Assembly: GCA_039930945.1 (NCBI GenBank)
Contig: JBDTSW010000089.1
Location: 1-8,987, forward strand
Length of the DNA stretch: 8,987 nucleotides
Origin: JBDTSW01 sp039930945
GTDB lineage: Bacteria; Actinomycetota; Thermoleophilia; Solirubrobacterales; 70-9
Direction: 5' to 3'
In this document: positions 1-5,939 of the stretch, in pieces
Position numbering within the stretch: position 1 is the first letter of the stretch
Layout: the number at the start of each line of letters is the position of its first letter
The notes under the pieces: generated by a model
What the model was told of the DNA's origin: nothing
Database searches by the model: none
Seen by the model: the letters and a program-made list of their open reading frames with translations, nothing else
Program-made: the position numbers and the translations under genes

Positions 1-62
1 ACCTCGATCCGCCGCTGACGGTGGACATCGGCATCGGCGAGGACTGGCTGGCGGCGAAGTGA
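1..62 (+). CDS. polA: DNA polymerase I, C-terminal end (partial)
   Basis: Only the last 19 codons are present, in the frame starting at base 3 and ending at TGA 60-62; the rest lies to the left of the window. The peptide LDPPLTVDIGIGEDWLAAK closely resembles the C-terminus of family A DNA polymerases: Taq polymerase ends in a very similar VPLEVEVGIGEDWLSAK-type sequence, and E. coli Pol I has PLLVEVGSGENW. The enzyme fills gaps in replication and repair; this tail belongs to the end of the polymerase palm domain. Context supports the call, because polA lies close to rpsA and coaE in actinobacteria such as mycobacteria, and both genes follow here. A strong hairpin begins at the stop codon. The call rests on a short peptide plus synteny. 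Confidence 0.85.
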   Translation, partial: LDPPLTVDIGIGEDWLAAK

Positions 63-86
63 GGGCGCCGCTCGCGCGGCGCCCTC
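61..86. terminator. Perfect 11-bp hairpin between convergent genes, probable bidirectional terminator
   Basis: Bases 61-71 (GAGGGCGCCGC) are exactly complementary to 76-86 (GCGGCGCCCTC) around a four-base loop, TCGC. The hairpin starts within the polA stop codon and lies 41 bases past the stop of the convergent gene on the minus strand, so it could end transcription from both sides. No T-run follows on either strand, as is common for hairpins in very GC-rich actinobacteria, so a canonical intrinsic mechanism cannot be claimed. Confidence 0.65.
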
Positions 87-126
87 ACCGGATGCTGGTG
101 GTCTCGGGCACGCACGCCCGGCCGAG

Positions 127-822
127 CTACCTGTTGAGCAGCTCGATCTCCTCGAACACCAGGCCCACGCCGGGCTCGATCTCGAGCTCGGCTTCCTGAA
201 CGATCGCGCCGGGCACGAGGTCGGCGGTCGAGCACTCCCGCTCGTCGTCTGAGTCCTCGTCGTCCGTGTCGCCTTCGTCATCGGCCGGGTCGTCGTCGGA
301 CTTGGGCACGTCCTCGTCATCGCCCTCGTCGTCATCGCCGCCGCCGGGTCCGGGGTTGCCGTGCTCGTGGTCACCGTGGTCACCGTGGCCGTCCCCGTCC
401 TCGTCGCCGTGATCATCGCCGTCGTCGCAGCTGATCTCGGTCTCGTCGGTGACCAGGCCGGTGACCTGGCCGTCGCCGAAGACGTCGATCGTCAGCAGCC
501 CGGTCTCGGAGTCGTACGAGCCGACGGTCCCGGCGCCCTCGTCGCCGTCCTCGACGCCGTCGTCATCGGAGTCGTCGTCGCGGGGGTCCATCCCGGCGCG
601 CCACTCCAGGCGGTTGACCAACTTGTCGGCGTCCTGGTCTCGCTTGGCCTGGTTGACCTTGAGCGAGAGGCCGTGGCGCTTCTCCCAGCGATCCGGGATC
701 TTGTCGTGATTGCGGTCGCTGGCCGCGGCCCCGCTGGGGAGCGCGATCGCCAGCAGCCCGAGGGCCAGTGCGAGGACCGCTCCGATGATCCCCTTCCTGT
801 GGGCTGAGCTGAATGAGTGCAT
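127..822 (-). CDS. Secreted Asp-rich, probable calcium-binding protein with DUF5666-like fold (231 aa)
   Basis: Residues 11-30 are hydrophobic after a basic start (HRK) and are followed by SGAAA-SD, a good signal-peptidase I site near residue 34, so the protein should be exported. Residues 36-95 resemble thrombospondin type 3-like calcium-binding repeats: DRNHDKIPDRWE, then DQDADKLVNRLEW, GMDP and DDDSDDDGVEDGDE. Residues 98-131 (GTVGSYDSETGLLTIDVFGD...VTDETEI) and 199-229 (ADLVPGAIVQEAELEI...FEEIEL) look like two halves of one small beta-barrel domain of the DUF5666 kind. Between them lies an insert of about 65 residues made almost only of Asp, Glu, Gly and His, flanked by the protein's only two cysteines, C132 and C197. 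The ATG at 822 is set by a strong AAAGGAG ribosome site. A c-di-GMP riboswitch-like leader precedes it, pointing to control by that second messenger. The exact function is unknown; a surface or matrix protein is likely. Confidence 0.85.
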   Translation of the reverse strand: MHSFSSAHRKGIIGAVLALALGLLAIALPSGAAASDRNHDKIPDRWEKRHGLSLKVNQAKRDQDADKLVNRLEWRAGMDPRDDDSDDDGVEDGDEGAGTVGSYDSETGLLTIDVFGDGQVTGLVTDETEISCDDGDDHGDEDGDGHGDHGDHEHGNPGPGGGDDDEGDDEDVPKSDDDPADDEGDTDDEDSDDERECSTADLVPGAIVQEAELEIEPGVGLVFEEIELLNR

Positions 823-830
823 CCGTTGGT

Positions 831-838
831 TCTCCTTT
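831..838 (-). promoter_or_regulatory. Shine-Dalgarno site AAAGGAGA of the secreted-protein gene
   Basis: On the minus strand AAAGGAGA lies 8 bases before the ATG at 822. It directly abuts the 3' strand of the riboswitch P1 helix (TTGCCG), so ligand-dependent folding could change ribosome access. It is the best ribosome site in the window and fixes the start of the secreted-protein gene. Confidence 0.8.
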
Positions 839-905
839 CGGCAACCGGGCGATCTCGGCGAGACCCCTGGCTTTGCGACGCGCCCTCACGGGCGTTGTGC
901 CGTTT
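839..905 (-). promoter_or_regulatory. Cyclic di-GMP-I (GEMM-I) riboswitch aptamer
   Basis: Read on the minus strand, the element matches the GEMM-I consensus in order. P1 pairs CGGCA (902-898) with TGCCG (843-839). A hairpin CGCCC-GTGA-GGGCG (894-881) carries a GNRA tetraloop. The strongly conserved GCAAAGCC follows (877-870), then a short arm GGTCTC/GAGATC, and then GCCCGGTTGCCG, the counterpart of the common GCCGGGTTGCCG closing strand. The third arm is short, so this is a compact version. Known members bind c-di-GMP and control motility, adhesion and surface-protein genes. No terminator fits between the aptamer and the ATG 17 bases away, so control of translation is more likely than attenuation. 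I could not tell whether it switches on or off. The element starts 50 bases after the sigma-factor stop codon, so it may sit within a shared transcript. Confidence 0.85.
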
Positions 906-955
906 CGATTACCACCTAAACACCGGGGTGGCGCGAAGATCACGCCTGGTGCGGA

Positions 956-2161
956 TCAGTCGCCGAGGTCTTGCTCGGGCCTGTCGTCGGGCTCGGGGTC
1001 GTCGCCCTCGTCGTCGCCGCCGCCGGAACCGGGGCTGCCGTCGTCGCCGCCGCCGCCGACATCACCGCCGCCGCCGGAACCGGAGTGATCCTCTCCCTCG
1101 TCGTCTCCGCCGCCCCCGTGGCCCGAGTGGCTGGATTGGGAGTGATCCTCTCTCTCGTCGCCTCCGCCGCCCCCGTGGCCTGAGTGGCTGGACTCGGACG
1201 ACTGCCCCTCGTCTCGGTCCTCTGCGCCTGCGTGGGACGAGCCCGCCGGCCCGTTCGGCTCGCCGCCGTGGTTGGCGCCGTGCCCGGGTGAGCCGGCGCC
1301 GGCGGTACCCCGCCCTGATGGCGCGGCTCCCGCCGGCGCGGAGGAGTCGCCGCTTGCAGCATCAAGGCCGTGCCGCGGGGTGGCGGCTTCCGCCGCCTCG
1401 GGAAGCTGATCGCGGTGGCTCTTGAGCGCCGCGCCCGAGCCGACCGCCAGGCCCGCGATGAGGACAGCGGCGCCGGTCTTCAGCGCCAGGCCCCCACCGC
1501 CGCCGGCGGCGGCCAGTCCGGCGGCGCCGCCCGCGCCCACGGTGGCCGCTCGGGTCGAGCCCTCCTCGAGCAGCGACCGCACCGCCGGCAGGGGCATCAG
1601 GCTTCCCAGTCCGCTTCGCAGGGTCGCCCGCGCCCGGAAGATCAGCTGGCGCGCCGCTCCGGCGCTGACGCCCAGGTCGGCCGCGATCTCCTCGTGTCCG
1701 CGGCCCTCGAGCTCGCGCTTGACGATCGCCTCGCGCTGGGCATCGGGAAGGGCGCCGATCGCGCTCACGGTCGCCGCCAGCTCGGCTCTGCGCGCGGCGA
1801 CCTCGGGCGGCTGCGGCACCCCGTCGTGCTCCGGGTCCAGCTCCTCGTGGGGGCGCTGGTCTCGCAGGTCGTTGAGGGCGCCGTTGCGGACGATCCGGTA
1901 GAGCCAGGCACGAATGGCGAGATCGGCGTCGCCCTGCGGCAGCGCCGCGTGCGCGCGCGCGAACGCCTCCTGGACGACGTCCTCGGCGCGGTCGGCGGGC
2001 ACGATCGATCCGGCGAACCTGACCAGCGGCGCCCGATAGCGGCGAACGATCTCCTCGAAGGCGCGGTCATGGCCTTCCCGGCTGAGGGTGACCAGACGGG
2101 CGTCGGGCTGCAACCGCAGCGCCGGGCCGGCGAGTGGGGCTAGTGAGGGTCTGGTCGGCAT
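956..2161 (-). CDS. ECF-type RNA polymerase sigma factor with C-terminal membrane anchor and low-complexity tail (401 aa)
   Basis: Sigma region 2 spans about residues 33-102 (RAFEEIVRRYRAPLVRFA..., DVVQEAFARAH, IRAWLYRIVRNGALNDLRD). Sigma region 4 spans about 127-184 (IGALPDAQREAIVKREL, then the helix-turn-helix HEEIAADLGVSAGAARQLIFRARATLR). A usual ECF factor would end near residue 190. Here a Gly/Ala linker follows, then one hydrophobic segment (229-246, between K228 and K247), then about 155 residues rich in Gly, Asp, Ser, His and Glu that should lie outside the membrane. The tail holds two 19-residue repeats (324-342 and 343-361). No anti-sigma gene adjoins it in the window, so the fused anchor and tail may serve as the sensor; this is inference. 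The ATG at 2161 has no clear ribosome site, but the conserved region starts near residue 20 and leaves little room for another start. The secreted-protein gene lies downstream on the same strand and may be a target or co-transcribed. Target promoters are unknown. Confidence 0.88.
   Translation of the reverse strand: MPTRPSLAPLAGPALRLQPDARLVTLSREGHDRAFEEIVRRYRAPLVRFAGSIVPADRAEDVVQEAFARAHAALPQGDADLAIRAWLYRIVRNGALNDLRDQRPHEELDPEHDGVPQPPEVAARRAELAATVSAIGALPDAQREAIVKRELEGRGHEEIAADLGVSAGAARQLIFRARATLRSGLGSLMPLPAVRSLLEEGSTRAATVGAGGAAGLAAAGGGGGLALKTGAAVLIAGLAVGSGAALKSHRDQLPEAAEAATPRHGLDAASGDSSAPAGAAPSGRGTAGAGSPGHGANHGGEPNGPAGSSHAGAEDRDEGQSSESSHSGHGGGGGDEREDHSQSSHSGHGGGGDDEGEDHSGSGGGGDVGGGGDDGSPGSGGGDDEGDDPEPDDRPEQDLGD
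1084..1197. repeat. Two-copy 57-bp tandem repeat inside the sigma-factor tail
   Basis: Bases 1084-1140 and 1141-1197 are adjacent copies that differ at about five positions. The unit is 19 codons, so the frame is kept; on the minus strand each copy encodes SSHSGHGGGG followed by an acidic stretch ending in EDHS. It looks like a recent in-frame duplication that lengthens the disordered tail. Confidence 0.85.
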
Positions 2162-2262
2162 CTGTGCCAGCAGTTCATCGACGCGGGGCGGCGTTGACTG
2201 GAGTCGAGACCACGCAGGTGACGAAAAACCCGGCCAGGCCCCAGGATCACGGCGGACGAAAA

Positions 2263-2268
2263 TATGAT
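2263..2268 (+). promoter_or_regulatory. -10 box TATGAT for a probable leaderless transcript
   Basis: TATGAT differs from TATAAT at one base. Its last T lies 7 bases before the GTG at 2275, which would place transcription start on the start codon. It sits in an AT-rich patch (2259-2268) that is unusual for this sequence. No ribosome site precedes the GTG, consistent with leaderless translation. No convincing -35 was seen, which is not unusual in GC-rich actinobacteria. Confidence 0.5.
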
Positions 2269-2274
2269 CTCGGC

Positions 2275-2712
2275 GTGGACCGAGGACTCGCAGTCGCCCT
2301 GACCGCCGCCGCGGGCGGGCTGATCGCCCTCCAGCCGGCGATCAACGCGGGCCTGGGGAAGGAGACGGGGAACCTCGCCGCGGCGCTGATCTCATTCGCC
2401 GTCGGCACCCTGCTGTTGGCGGTGATCGTGGCGCTCGCCGGCGAGGGCGGGGGCCTGGGCTCGGTCGCCGAGGTGCCCTGGCACTACCTGCTGGGCGGGA
2501 TCCTCGGCGCCGCCTACGTCACCACCGCGCTGATCGCGGTCGGCGCCGTCGGCGCGGGCGGCGTCGCCGCGGCGACGATCACCGGTCAGCTCACGGCCTC
2601 AGTCGTGATCGACCGGCTCGGCGTGCTCGGCCTACAGGAGACGCCCCTCGGCTGGGAGCGCATCCTCGGGGTCTGCCTGTTGCTGGCAGGAACCTTCCTG
2701 ATCGTCCGCTGA
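2275..2712 (+). CDS. DMT-superfamily membrane protein, YdcZ/DUF606 type (145 aa)
   Basis: This short, very hydrophobic protein has about five membrane segments (near residues 3-22, 34-55, 70-90, 92-114 and 128-143). It carries the hallmarks of the YdcZ/DUF606 family: LQPAINAGLGKETGN after helix 1, ISFAVGTLLL in helix 2, WHYLLGGILGAAYV in helix 3, and ITGQLTASVVIDRLGVLG in helix 4. Its length is typical for the family, which forms part of the drug/metabolite transporter superfamily; substrates are mostly unknown. The GTG at 2275 is chosen because homology begins there and a -10 box precedes it. The frame stays open upstream to an ATG at 2134, but that would overlap the divergent sigma gene and add a hydrophilic leader. 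It is divergent from the sigma gene (113 bp between starts) and convergent with the oxidoreductase gene (19 bp between stops). Confidence 0.82.
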   Translation: MDRGLAVALTAAAGGLIALQPAINAGLGKETGNLAAALISFAVGTLLLAVIVALAGEGGGLGSVAEVPWHYLLGGILGAAYVTTALIAVGAVGAGGVAAATITGQLTASVVIDRLGVLGLQETPLGWERILGVCLLLAGTFLIVR

Positions 2713-2731
2713 ACGCGGCGTCGAGCCAGGC

Positions 2732-3865
2732 TCAGGCTGCGGTGGCCAGCCGCTCGGGCTTGGCTCGGGCCGACGGCGAGGAGGCGAACTCCGGGGGCGC
2801 GATCCGCAGGTAGTGGCCGAACGACCAGTCGACGAAGCTGCGGCTCTCCATGCCGCGCAGCATCGCCGCCAGGGCCCGGGGCGCGATCCGCGGCAACAGC
2901 CGCTGGGCTCGCAGCATCGCCTCGAACTTCCACCGGTGAGAGGCCGAGAACGAGGCGTAGTCGCGCAGCGCATGCTGCCGCGGCTTGAAGCCGTCCACGA
3001 CGGCGCGCAGCTCGCGCCCGCAGGCGATGCCGAAGTAGAGCGCGGTGCGGATTCCCTCCGCGGTCAGCGGCAGGCAGTGCCCGGCCGAGTCTCCGGCGAA
3101 GAAGATGCCGTCCGCGGCCGCGGGGCGGAGGCGGTGGGGGATCCAGTTGCCCTGGAAGCGGACCGGCTCGCGGTCGAGGTCCTGTGCCAGGCGAACCGTG
3201 GGCTCCTTGACGTGGTGGCGGGGGTCGAACGAGCCGACCCCGACCCGGACCTCGGCGTCGGCGGGGAAGCTCCAGCCGTAGCCGGCGGGCACGTAGCCGC
3301 GGTCGATCCAGATCTCGAGCTCGTCGCCGGCTCCCCAGGGGTGCACCTCGAGCCCGCGCGAGAGCGGGGCGCCGGGCGGCTGGTAGGCGGCGCCGCCGTC
3401 CAGCATCCGCCTCCACCCGAGGGCGTCGACGATCAGCGGGGCGTCGAGGTCTCCCCGGTCCGTGTGCACGGTCTGGCCGCTGCGGCCGTTCACCTTCGCC
3501 GTCTCGAACCTGGCCTCGGATTGCGCCCACAACAGCTCACAGAGTTGGCGGTAGTCGAAGGTCGAGAAGGCCCACGGCAGACGCATCCGCGCGGTCGCAT
3601 GCGGGGTGTGGATGACCAGGTCGCCGAAGGTCTGGCGGATCGAATCCTCCAGCCCCATCGCCCGCAGCCACCCGGTGGGGGCGGCGCAGGCCGAGGTCTG
3701 GCGCTCGCCGATCTCGTAGCGGTCGACGACCAGCACCCGAGCCTCGGAGCCGGCGAGCTCGCGGGCCACCGCGAGGCCGGCGAAACTGGCGCCACAGACG
3801 AGCACGTCGTGTGCGCCGGTGAGCGGCGTGCGCTCGGCGCCGCGCTTGGTGCGACGGGTGGGCAT
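2732..3865 (-). CDS. FAD-dependent oxidoreductase, geranylgeranyl reductase / FixC-like (377 aa)
   Basis: The N-terminus has a Rossmann FAD-binding fingerprint: DVLVCGASFAGLAVARELAG (residues 20-39, GASFAG standing for GxGxxG), followed by ARVLVVDR with D48 placed to bind the ribose. Near the C-terminal side, IFFAGDSAGHCLPLTAEGIR (254-273) is the second FAD motif typical of the geranylgeranyl reductase and aromatic hydroxylase group. IVDALGWRRML (145-155) takes the place of the usual ADG segment. Overall it fits the COG0644-type NAD(P)/FAD-dependent reductases, which act on isoprenoid lipids or aromatic compounds; the substrate cannot be read from the sequence. The frame extends to an ATG at 4015, but that part overlaps the start of divergent rpsA and shows no family motif, so the ATG at 3865 (MPTRRTKRG...) is preferred. 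It has no clear ribosome site. Confidence 0.83.
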   Translation of the reverse strand: MPTRRTKRGAERTPLTGAHDVLVCGASFAGLAVARELAGSEARVLVVDRYEIGERQTSACAAPTGWLRAMGLEDSIRQTFGDLVIHTPHATARMRLPWAFSTFDYRQLCELLWAQSEARFETAKVNGRSGQTVHTDRGDLDAPLIVDALGWRRMLDGGAAYQPPGAPLSRGLEVHPWGAGDELEIWIDRGYVPAGYGWSFPADAEVRVGVGSFDPRHHVKEPTVRLAQDLDREPVRFQGNWIPHRLRPAAADGIFFAGDSAGHCLPLTAEGIRTALYFGIACGRELRAVVDGFKPRQHALRDYASFSASHRWKFEAMLRAQRLLPRIAPRALAAMLRGMESRSFVDWSFGHYLRIAPPEFASSPSARAKPERLATAA

Positions 3866-3940
3866 CGGCTGGCGAGGGTACCGCTCGGGCTGTCCCGGGG
3901 ACGCCTCGAGGGCGTCGGCCGCGATCGGCTGGGGGTCGCC

Positions 3941-3946
3941 TATAGT
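3941..3946 (+). promoter_or_regulatory. -10 box TATAGT upstream of rpsA
   Basis: TATAGT differs from the -10 consensus at one base and lies alone in GC-rich DNA within the gap between divergent genes. It would start transcription near 3953, one or two bases before the TTG at 3955, so rpsA would be nearly leaderless. The core ACTATAG is palindromic across 3940-3946, so the same patch could serve the divergent oxidoreductase gene. No matching -35 was found. Confidence 0.5.
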
Positions 3947-3954
3947 TGTCGGCC

Positions 3955-5325
3955 TTGTCCACGCCGGACACGACAACCACGCCTGCGCCAGAAGCGCCTC
4001 CCGTCGCGCCTCCACAGGCGACCAACGGCTCTGCCGACAACCTGATGATCGAGCAGGACGGCGTGCTCGTGCCCAACTACGAGGCGACGATCAGGCCCTT
4101 CAGCGAGGGCGACGTCGTCTCCGGCGAGGTCGTCCGCATCGACAAGGACGAGGTGCTCGTCGACATTGGCTACAAGTCCGAGGGCGTCATCCTTGCGAAC
4201 GAGCTTTCGATCCGCCGCTCGGTCGACCCGGCCGACGAGGTCTCGCTCGGCGAGAGCGTCGATGCCCTGGTCCTGACCAAGGAGGACCAGGAGGGCCGAC
4301 TGCTCCTCTCCAAGAAGCGCGCCCGCTTCGAGAAGGCCTGGCGCAAGATCGAGGCGGCCGCCGAGTCCGGTGAGCCCGTCGAGGGAACCGTGATCGAGGT
4401 CGTCAAGGGCGGGCTCATCCTCGACCTCGGCGTCCGCGGCTTCCTGCCGGCTTCGCTGGTCGACATCCGCCGCGTCCACAACCTGGACGAGTTCAAGGGC
4501 CAGACGCTCGAGTGCAAGGTGATCGAGCTCAACCGCAGCCGCAACAACGTCGTCCTCTCCCGCCGGGCGGTGCTCGAGGAGGAGCGCAAGGAGGTCCGGG
4601 AGCAGATCCTCGGGCGCCTGCAGGCCGGGCAGATCGTCGAGGGCAAGATCTCCAACATCGTCGACTTCGGCGCCTTCGTCGACCTCGAGGGGATCGACGG
4701 CCTGATCCACATCTCCGAGCTCTCCTGGAGCCACGTCAACCACCCGTCCGAGGTGCTCGCGATCGGCGAGACGGTGCGGGTCAAGGTGCTCGACATCGAC
4801 CGCGACCGCCAGCGCATCTCGCTCGGCCTGAAGCAGACCCAGGAGGACCCATGGCAGAAGGTCCTCAACGAGTACCGGGTCGGCGCTGTGCTCGAGGGCA
4901 AGGTCACCAAGGTCGTCGCCTTCGGCGCCTTCGTCGAGATCGTGCCCGGGGTCGAGGGCCTGGTCCACATCTCCGAGCTTGCCGAGCACCATGTCGAGAG
5001 CCCGGGCGATGTCGTCAGCCCCGACCAGGAGGTCTGGGTGCGGATCCTGGAGATCGACGAAGAGCGCAGACGGATCAGCCTCAGCGTCAAGCGCGCCGAG
5101 ACCGGCAACATGCCGCTGCGCGACCTGATGCCCGCCGAGCTCACCGACGCCGCCACGACGCCCGCCGCCGAGCCCGCTGCGGAGGCGCCCGACCTGGACC
5201 TCTCCGAGGAAGTCTTTTCCGAGGCGCCGCCGGCCGCCGAGCCTGAGGCCGCGGCTGAGGAGCCCGTCGCCGAGGCCGAGCCCGAGGCCGCCGAGCCCGC
5301 CTCCGAGGAGCCCGAGGGCCCGTGA
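3955..5325 (+). CDS. rpsA: 30S ribosomal protein S1 (456 aa)
   Basis: Four S1/OB-fold RNA-binding domains follow in order. Domain 1 is about residues 52-124 (GDVVSGEVVRIDKDEVLVDIGYKSEG), domain 2 about 140-205, domain 3 about 225-295 (VDFGAFVDLEGIDGLIHISEL) and domain 4 about 310-380 (VAFGAFVEIVPGVEGLVHISEL). The phrase ALVLTKEDQEGRLLLSKKRA in domain 1 is typical of actinobacterial S1. A disordered tail rich in Ala, Glu and Pro follows. Four domains and this length are usual for actinobacteria, against six in E. coli. The protein binds mRNA on the small ribosomal subunit and helps initiation. I chose the TTG at 3955 because the upstream TTG at 3946 overlaps the -10 box; neither has a ribosome site. 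ATG 4045 is a third option, with loss of a non-conserved leader. The stop overlaps coaE. Confidence 0.95.
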   Translation: MSTPDTTTTPAPEAPPVAPPQATNGSADNLMIEQDGVLVPNYEATIRPFSEGDVVSGEVVRIDKDEVLVDIGYKSEGVILANELSIRRSVDPADEVSLGESVDALVLTKEDQEGRLLLSKKRARFEKAWRKIEAAAESGEPVEGTVIEVVKGGLILDLGVRGFLPASLVDIRRVHNLDEFKGQTLECKVIELNRSRNNVVLSRRAVLEEERKEVREQILGRLQAGQIVEGKISNIVDFGAFVDLEGIDGLIHISELSWSHVNHPSEVLAIGETVRVKVLDIDRDRQRISLGLKQTQEDPWQKVLNEYRVGAVLEGKVTKVVAFGAFVEIVPGVEGLVHISELAEHHVESPGDVVSPDQEVWVRILEIDEERRRISLSVKRAETGNMPLRDLMPAELTDAATTPAAEPAAEAPDLDLSEEVFSEAPPAAEPEAAAEEPVAEAEPEAAEPASEEPEGP

Positions 5326-5939
5326 GCCCGCGGGCGGCCTCGCCGCCCGTGCCCGTCGTCGGGCTGACGGGAGCGGTTGCCGCCGGCAAGTCCGAGGCGC
5401 TGTCCGCGTTCGGCAAGCTGGGAGCCGAGACGCTCTCCAGCGACCAGGTCGTGCACGACCTGCTGGCCGCACCCGAGGTGGCGGCAAAGCTCGTCGAGCG
5501 CTGGGGTGAGGAGGCCGCGCCGGGCGGCGAGGTCGACCGCGCCCGAGTCGGCGCGATCGTCTTCGAGCGGCCCGAGGAGCTGGCCTGGCTGGAAGGCGTG
5601 CTGCACCCGCTCGTCGGCGAGCGCGTCGCCGCCTGGCGCTCCGAGCTTGGTCAGGGCGCCCACCTGGCGGTGGTCGAGGTTCCGCTGCTGTTCGAGACGG
5701 GGATGGAGCCCGCCTTCGACGCGACCGTCGCCGTGGTCGCGGCAGACGAAGTCCGCGCCGAGCGCGCGGACGGGCGTGGCACCGAGTCGTTCGCCGAGCG
5801 CGAGGCGCGTCAACTCCCAGAGGACGAGAAGGCCGCCCGGGCCACGCACGTGCTCGCCAACGACGGCACCCTCCAGGAGCTGGAGACGGCCGTCGCCGCG
5901 CTGATCCCGGCGCTGACGGAGACCGGAGCGCGAGCGTGA
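5322..5939 (+). CDS. coaE: Dephospho-CoA kinase (205 aa)
   Basis: This enzyme phosphorylates the 3'-hydroxyl of dephospho-CoA with ATP, the last step of CoA synthesis, in the cytoplasm. The P-loop is GLTGAVAAGKSEAL (residues 14-27), where most family members have GLTGGIGSGKS. Other family landmarks are SSDQVVHDLL after strand 2, LEGVLHPLV, VVEVPLLFETG, and the lid and base-recognition region EREARQLPEDEKAARATHVLANDG near the C-terminus. The length is normal for CoaE. The GTG start shares four bases (GTGA) with the rpsA stop, which both fixes the start and suggests translation coupled to rpsA. The rpsA-coaE order is the same as in mycobacteria. The 3' end overlaps the next gene in the same way. 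Confidence 0.93.
   Translation: MSPRAASPPVPVVGLTGAVAAGKSEALSAFGKLGAETLSSDQVVHDLLAAPEVAAKLVERWGEEAAPGGEVDRARVGAIVFERPEELAWLEGVLHPLVGERVAAWRSELGQGAHLAVVEVPLLFETGMEPAFDATVAVVAADEVRAERADGRGTESFAEREARQLPEDEKAARATHVLANDGTLQELETAVAALIPALTETGARA

Noticed and set aside
908..913. GGTAAT on the minus strand as a -10 box for the riboswitch transcript
   Set aside because: Transcription would start near 901 and cut into the 5' strand of P1 (902-898), so it cannot give an intact aptamer. No better promoter was seen, and co-transcription with the sigma gene remains possible.
2194..2199. TTGACT as a -35 box in the divergent intergenic region
   Set aside because: No -10-like hexamer lies 16-18 bases downstream, and it is too far (63 bases) from the TATGAT box to pair with it.
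2264..2266. ATG as the start of the YdcZ-like gene
   Set aside because: It is out of frame with the protein and lies inside the -10 box.
2723..2733. GAGCC-A-GGCTC inverted repeat between convergent genes as a terminator
   Set aside because: Five base pairs with a one-base loop cannot form a stable hairpin, and no T-run follows.
3946..3957. TTG 3946 as the rpsA start
   Set aside because: It begins on the last base of the TATAGT -10 box, so a transcript from that promoter would not contain it; TTG 3955 is nine bases downstream in the same frame.
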